A stretch of 64,000 nt of DNA, from the NCBI GenBank assembly GCA_012064415.1, contig SSNU01000155.1:186001-250000 (forward strand). Direction: 5' to 3'. A program made the position numbers and the translations under genes. The notes beneath the pieces were generated by a model. The model did no database searches. It saw only the letters and a program-made list of their open reading frames with translations, and was not told the origin of the DNA. Position 1 is the first letter of the stretch. The number at the start of each line of letters is the position of its first letter. Shown here piece after piece: positions 58,885 to 64,000 of the stretch. The DNA is from Gyrodactylus bullatarudis. Lineage: Eukaryota; Platyhelminthes; Monogenea; Gyrodactylidea; Gyrodactylidae.

Positions 58885-59421
58885 AAATATTCTTCTCAAA
58901 ATTTTTTCTAAGTTCATTCACATCAGAAATTGTAAATTTTGAAAAACCGTAAAATTGTATACATTTTCACGAATACACGCCATATAATTAACTTTTTTGG
59001 AAATTTAAAAGCAACAAAATAAATTTCAACTATCTCCCTATCTAGGATTGGAAGGAAAATTTTCTAGGCCATCGGTAAAGGACTGAAAAAAGCTTTTGAA
59101 ATTTTTCATTTTTTTTCAATTTTTGAACAAATTTCACTGTTATTGGAAATATCTTGGAATTTATACGTCGAAGCTCAAAGTGGTCAGGCAAGGGATTGTA
59201 GCAAATTTTCTCCTCTTCAAAATGGTATGTTTTTTATGAATATTGATTGAGAAATAAAAATTCTATAGGATAAAATTTGACTCAATTTTTTTCGTACTAA
59301 ATGTCAAATTACTCGAAAACTACACGTTGAAAAATTTTTTTGGTTGATATTTTTTACTTTCACATCAAACTCTACCATTCCTCCAAATGTTATCTTTACC
59401 TACTTTTTTTGCTAGACTGTG
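58885..59421 (-). repeat. Right 537-bp terminal inverted repeat
   Basis: Reverse complement of 56839-57375, with the outer end at 59421. The equal length and near identity of the two arms allow a long hairpin if transcribed. Confidence 0.9.
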
Positions 59422-59857
59422 TAATACTATGAATTCTAAACATTATTTTATATAAGATCAAGTATCAAAATACTTTTCAGTGATTATATTCAAGTTTAAA
59501 GATGAGACTTTTTTAAAAATGCCGCTAGATTTTCAAAGAATTTTTACTGTGTTCACTAAAATTTAGAATATCTTTTTTTGCTGATAAAGCTTCATTTTTT
59601 TCAATGAAAATAGTATTAGAATCATGTTAGGATCATTTCTGTTAAATTCTGTTATTGCACTATGCTCACAAGAAAATTTAGGGAAAAGGGGCAATGCATG
59701 ACTATGCAAACGAATTTTTAGTTATTTAAGATCTCACACATCCTTATTATCAGAATTTTATGTGGAAATTTCACGGAAAACTTTGATTTAATAAAAGGTC
59801 AAAATTCGTTACAGCCCTACTACTCAAGGACAAAAGAGTCCATAGTCGGAAAATGAC

Positions 59858-62621
59858 AAACTTGAGATTATTCCTCTCCACAGCAATATGAAGGAGGTTA
59901 TTGCCGAATATGGTGGTTTTCGTAAAGTCTGCATCTGACTTTAATAGAAAATCAACAATTTCACCTTCATCGTCCTTCTCCAGAGCAATCATCAGAGGGG
60001 TCTTTGAATAGATATTCCGATGGTTAATGAGAAGACTGAAAACTTCCATCTTTGCCAAAATCTACATGTACAAGAATCGGAATGAGAACCAGAATGAAAC
60101 TTTTTCTAACAAAAAAAAAAAAACTTCAATGTTATTTTCTATGCTTACTTGAATTATTTTCAAATTTCCTCTATTGATGGCAATGTTCAAGCCTGAATCA
60201 GATTCAAGGTTCAACGCCATAAAATCTGAGCCCTCAGATTCAAAGAGTTCTATCAGGTCATCAGCATTTGATTCAATGGCAATGAGAAGAGGTGTCATCT
60301 TTTGCATGTTTCTACTCTCCAGGTCTCCACCGAGTTGAATAATTCTTCTATAAAAATCATTACTACTAGCAAGTTTTTTTCATTTTTGCTTTTAATCAAT
60401 ACATTTTTGGTAGTCATAAAAAAATAGAAAATGAATGTATCATGTTCACTTTAAGAATTCTTCACTTTTCACTCGTGTAGCAATGTGGATCGGCTGGTTG
60501 TTTTGGTTATCTTTTGCATGAATGTTTTCAATATCTGTCTGGACAAGTTCATCGAATAAGCTCATGTTATTTGATTTCACAGCCAAATGTATTAAACTCT
60601 CACCAGTATAAGTTTTCTGCATTGAAAAATATAACCATGAATAACCAACTGGGGTGACTCTTTTTATCTCTCTCATAAATTATAATGCCTGAGCAATGAT
60701 TTAATAAAATTTTTGCAGATTTTCATTCTATAAAAACCTGTTACTTTTAGCAACCTCTTGAAATATTTTAAATTCGACTTGGCCAAAAGAATTCCTATCA
60801 AACTAGCTGGAAAACTCAATCGCTCTCATTGGAAAACATTACAAATTAATTCCTTCTTGTATGAGTACCTCTTTTATTCAGTCTCTTTTCTGATATCAAC
60901 CATAGAAATTTCAAGACATTAATAAAATACTTTTTATCCATTAATTAATAACCGATGAGCAGGGCAATTGAAAAGTTCAATTTTTTATCACTAAAAACAG
61001 TTGGGAGTGTATTCACATTACAGAGTTTTAATTTAATACTCATATTTGGTAATATTTTTTGGATATTTTTACTACCTTTAATTCCCATGCCGATTATCTC
61101 TCACGGGTATCATAGATCAACAGATACTCTTCAAGTGAAAATGCCACCTTGGGATATGACACAAAATGATGCTTTGATTTAATAATCCAAGTTCTATCAG
61201 AAATTACGTAAGAGAAAATAGAGGTCAAAAAATTCTACTCTACCCAGCAACAAAAGAGAAATGTATTTTTTTATTAAAATAATAATTCTTCATAACAAAT
61301 GATAAATATGCTTGTACTAGTCTAGTAAATTTATTTATTATACTGATAAATATTTCTCAATGACAGGTGTTATCTCAAATAAAGCCAAGAGTATATCTGA
61401 ATGTAACAAGAATGACATAAATGACTCATGATGATTGATCTATGATTGTAGGATGGTCTAACTACAAGTCAAACTTTAAGACACTTTGATCTTAAACTTT
61501 GTACAGTATTACAGTGGATGAAGCAAACACCAGAATGATCATTCTTTTAACCAATAATTTTCCAACGCAATAAAGAATCAATCAAATTAAAGACCAATTT
61601 ACCCCATTTCACACTCAATAGTAATGAACTAACCTCATTCCTCTGGCTTTTAAGGTAGGCATAGAAATCCTTTTGTCCAGTGAGGATGGCTGTGTGAATC
61701 GGTAGATTGCCATCAGAATCTCTATTATTTATAAATTCGTTAAACTTCTCTTCCCCATTTTCCACGAGGCATTTAATCATTAGATAGTGGGCCATCTTTT
61801 CTTGCTTACATTTTATCGCCAAATGGTACTGAAAATTTGGCCATAAATAAAAATAGCTAACTTACAGTACTCAAGTTCTCGGAATTTATTCGAAAAATAC
61901 TCTCTCCGTGTTCTAATAAAATTTTTGCTATTCTAATATTTCCCTTTTCCACAGCATAGTGAATCGGATATTTACCAAATATATCAGCGTTTAACAATAA
62001 TTCTTGATTAGAAATCCTAAGCAGTTCAACAATAACACTTTCATTCTCAAGGCAAACGGCAATATGGAGAGGGTTTGAATTATTTGAATCAGTGGAATAC
62101 AAGTCATCTGGTATGTACTGAAATAAGACATGAATGAAATTATTTGATGTCTTATTTTCATATCCCAAACATTCTTCAACGTCAGCTGGAATCGAAATTA
62201 AGCTTTTTAGTGATTGTGCATTCGATGAAATCTCTTCTATTGATTTGAATTTTTGAATTTGGAAGGATTCGACTTCAATAATATTTAACTTTTCAGAGTT
62301 TTTTTCATTAAAATTGTACATGGCAACAAAATGATACAAGGAGGCCATCGACCTGGAACTGCTCTTTACGGTTGAAAGATTCGATTTTTCTAATAATAAT
62401 TGAAAGCATTTCACACTGTTGTGAATTATAGCAAAGTGTATCAGATATAATTCTTGCTTATCCACATTTAACGAATTTTCTAAGATGGCCGGGTAGCGAG
62501 TACAGTTGTTATTGAGTGAATAGCTGTCATCTTGCATAATACTCTGATGAAAAATAATTGATATACTTCCTACCTGAATAGCCTGATAAAAAAGCCATTT
62601 GTCGTTTTCTATATCGATCAT
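59858..62621 (-). CDS. TRPA-like channel, N-terminal ankyrin part
   Basis: Exons in phase are 62621-61866, 61828-61634, 60616-60450, 60347-60149 and 60061 to about 59858. The ATG at 62619-62621 starts MIDIENDKWLFYQAIQ. Ankyrin repeats follow: YLIHFAIIHNSVKCFQLLLE, SNPLHIAVCLENESVIVELL, KYPIHYAVEKGNIRIAKILL, NLPIHTAILTGQKDFYAYL, ESLIHLAVKSNNMSLFDELV, TPLLIAIESNADDLIELF and NNLLHIAVERNNLK. The first exon may contain a cryptic 30-nt intron after QAIQ. No exon links the last repeat to the channel half; the 2.6-kb transposon lies between. One gene with 52433-56687 is the best reading; a separate ankyrin gene is the alternative. Confidence 0.7.
60617..61633. other. Intron in the ankyrin part of the TRPA-like gene
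   Basis: A 1.0-kb intron joining ...SQRNE to KTYTGESLIHLA in phase. It is AT-rich and contains no exon or repeat that I can support; a 75-codon plus-strand ORF at 60955-61182 has no family resemblance. Confidence 0.45.
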
Positions 62622-62910
62622 TGTATAATGATTTGAAAAAGATGCAATATCTCAGTAAAACGATTTTATTCAAATATTGTTGAAAAAAAATTTTCACTGT
62701 CGTGACGATTTTTCAAATTTTATTAAAAATTTTAATAATTTAAAATATTTAGTACTAAATAAGCTAGGTACCTACTTGGTTAGGTATTTTTCATCCCCAA
62801 TTTAACTATTAATTATTGCTTCATAATGAGACAGGATTGTAATTTTGTACAAGATTGCAATGATAAGCTTAAAATATTACTCACTGGAAAGTAAAAATAG
62901 AAAAAATCGG

Positions 62911-64000
62911 TTATCGAATCATTTTATTAAGTTGCTTGCATAAACTCAGCAAACAAATATCTTCACTGAAATCTTGAATAAATTTAGAGAAAACTGTCAT
63001 ATCAAAGTTCATTTTACCATCGTAGACAACTATAAAGTAGAATCTAGGTTCTAATTTAGAGATGATCAACTTATCTTTTTCGTCGTTGCATGATACCACC
63101 TTAATAACAAGTTTTTCACTCTTTGACAATTCATCCACTATGTTATTTATAAATTGAGTGTCTATGGGAAACACTAGGTCTGTCTAAAGGGTCAAGTCAA
63201 AGAAATTTTTCTCACTTGTGGATAACTGAAGATTGTGCAATAATTATTGTTCAATTCTGGTCTATTTGTATTCGATAAAGGCATAAAATACCCATGACCA
63301 AGAAAGGGATAAGACTGACTCTTTCCATCAAACAAAATGAACATTGAAGAGTTTGAAACCTTTTCATGCAAGTCTTTAATCTTTTTATATAAATTTGGAC
63401 GAGATTTATCCAAAAGTTTACGTGTATCCTCTGGTTCAAGTGATTGTTTGAAAAATATATCTGACCAGTATAGAGAGCTTTTAGCAAGAAGAGTTGAATA
63501 AAACTGGAACAACCAATGTGAAAAACTAGTTTTTTTAGGCACAGCTTTTGTATAGCTCTGACCGAATGTTACATATTGTCCTAAAAGATTCTTTATTGCG
63601 TAGAGTTCGAGTATTGGGTCAATAAAATGTAGATTTGAGATCAGGAAGTGACTCTGTATAAGGTTCTTGAGAATTTCAATCTCCAAGCTGAAAGTATAAA
63701 GATAGAAGATTTACGTGTGAAATTCTATAAAAATTTCCATCAAGGCCTTATTTTTTATCGAATTTATCTTATTCATGCCAGCTACATTACGATTGAAGAG
63801 CGTGTTGCACGAAGATGTCAGTGTAGTCGGAGAGGACACTAGATTCAAGAGACTAAACTATCATAGATTAAAATATTACAAATCAATTTTTCCAATACGC
63901 AAATCACAGAGATTTTTCAAACCATTTAGAATGTCGGCAGACAAACCAGTTTCCTTGAACAGGGAGATTCTATACTTTAAACTTGTGAACTGATTGATGA
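62911..64000 (-). CDS. KICS2: KICS2 (KICSTOR subunit), 5' part outside window
   Basis: KICS2 (C12orf66) belongs to the KICSTOR complex, which anchors GATOR1 at lysosomes and lets amino acids control mTORC1. Exons are 63183-62911, 63687-63216, probably 63781-63715 and, less surely, one ending at 63899. Matching blocks are SLYWSDIFFKQSLEPEDTRK, NLYKKIKDLHEKVSNSSMFI and LFDGKSQSYPFLGHGYFMP (human [21 protein letters not shown]). The C-terminal DKLIISKLEPRFYFIVVYDG block has its counterpart in TYFLTRPEPHFTIVIIF. Roughly the first 200 residues expected for the family would lie beyond the right edge. The gene lies 289 bp upstream of the TRPA-like start on the same strand. Confidence 0.7.

Larger units (their letters stand above)
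56839..59421. mobile_element. DNA transposon with 537-bp inverted repeats
   Basis: A 2583-bp element bounded by near-perfect inverted repeats of 537 bp. Both ends begin cacagtctagcaaaaaaagt, and the flanking trinucleotide is taa on both sides, a possible TWA-type target duplication. The interior holds two pieces of one former protein gene on the plus strand. It lies between ankyrin exons of the TRPA-like gene (-). The protein family (below) is one I recall as multi-copy and uncharacterised in arthropods and cnidarians; its superfamily placement is uncertain. Confidence 0.88.

Noticed and set aside
56839..59421. piggyBac or hAT element
   Set aside because: No TTAA target and no 8-bp duplication are seen, and the encoded protein lacks the recognisable motifs of those transposases.

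Overview
This is nuclear DNA from an animal, most likely a protostome and arthropod-like. The window is AT-rich. Nearly every gene is split by introns, many of them only 25-40 nt long. It carries an ionotropic-receptor-type glutamate receptor, a TRPA-type ankyrin channel, a non-LTR retrotransposon, and a DNA transposon whose protein I associate with arthropod and cnidarian multi-copy families. The species cannot be named from the sequence alone. I rebuilt exon structures by hand by requiring GT...AG borders and a conserved phase, so most coordinates below are genomic spans from start codon to stop codon.

Left third (0-24.4 kb): dense housekeeping genes. They are BMS1(-), HSPE1(+), two exons of an unidentified gene(-), a WW-BAG co-chaperone(-), TSR2(-), MARCHF5(+), a compact SMCR8-like gene(+), a spectrin-repeat/SH3 protein with a Cys/His-rich tail(-), an intronless PKA-catalytic-like kinase(-), a WW-less PIN1(+), OSGEPL1(+), an ionotropic receptor(+) and RAB6(-). 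Several pairs are divergent, with 98-125 bp between start codons (BMS1/HSPE1, TSR2/MARCHF5, RAB6/RPAP1).

Middle (24.5-46.5 kb): RPAP1 runs over 8.8 kb and contains an in-frame TRIAP1/Mdm35-like CHCH exon with no methionine of its own. Next comes a Ski/Sno transcriptional co-regulator spread over 10 kb. Its introns reach 2.9 kb, in sharp contrast to its neighbours, and it is preceded by 1.8 kb of non-coding DNA.

Right third (46.5-64 kb): a 5'-truncated non-LTR retrotransposon is flanked by an exact 79-bp target-site duplication. It is followed by glycogen synthase(+) and a TRPA-like channel(-). The ankyrin region of the channel is split by a 2.6-kb transposon with 537-bp inverted repeats; a stop codon and a one-base phase error lie beside it, so the locus looks disrupted. 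The right edge holds the 3' part of KICS2(-).

Functional links are those of ordinary cell biology: ribosome biogenesis (BMS1, TSR2), mitochondria (HSPE1, MARCHF5, OSGEPL1, the TRIAP1-like exon), lysosomal and nutrient signalling (SMCR8-like, KICS2) and chaperone control (HSPE1, WW-BAG). I see no evidence that they form one operon or pathway.
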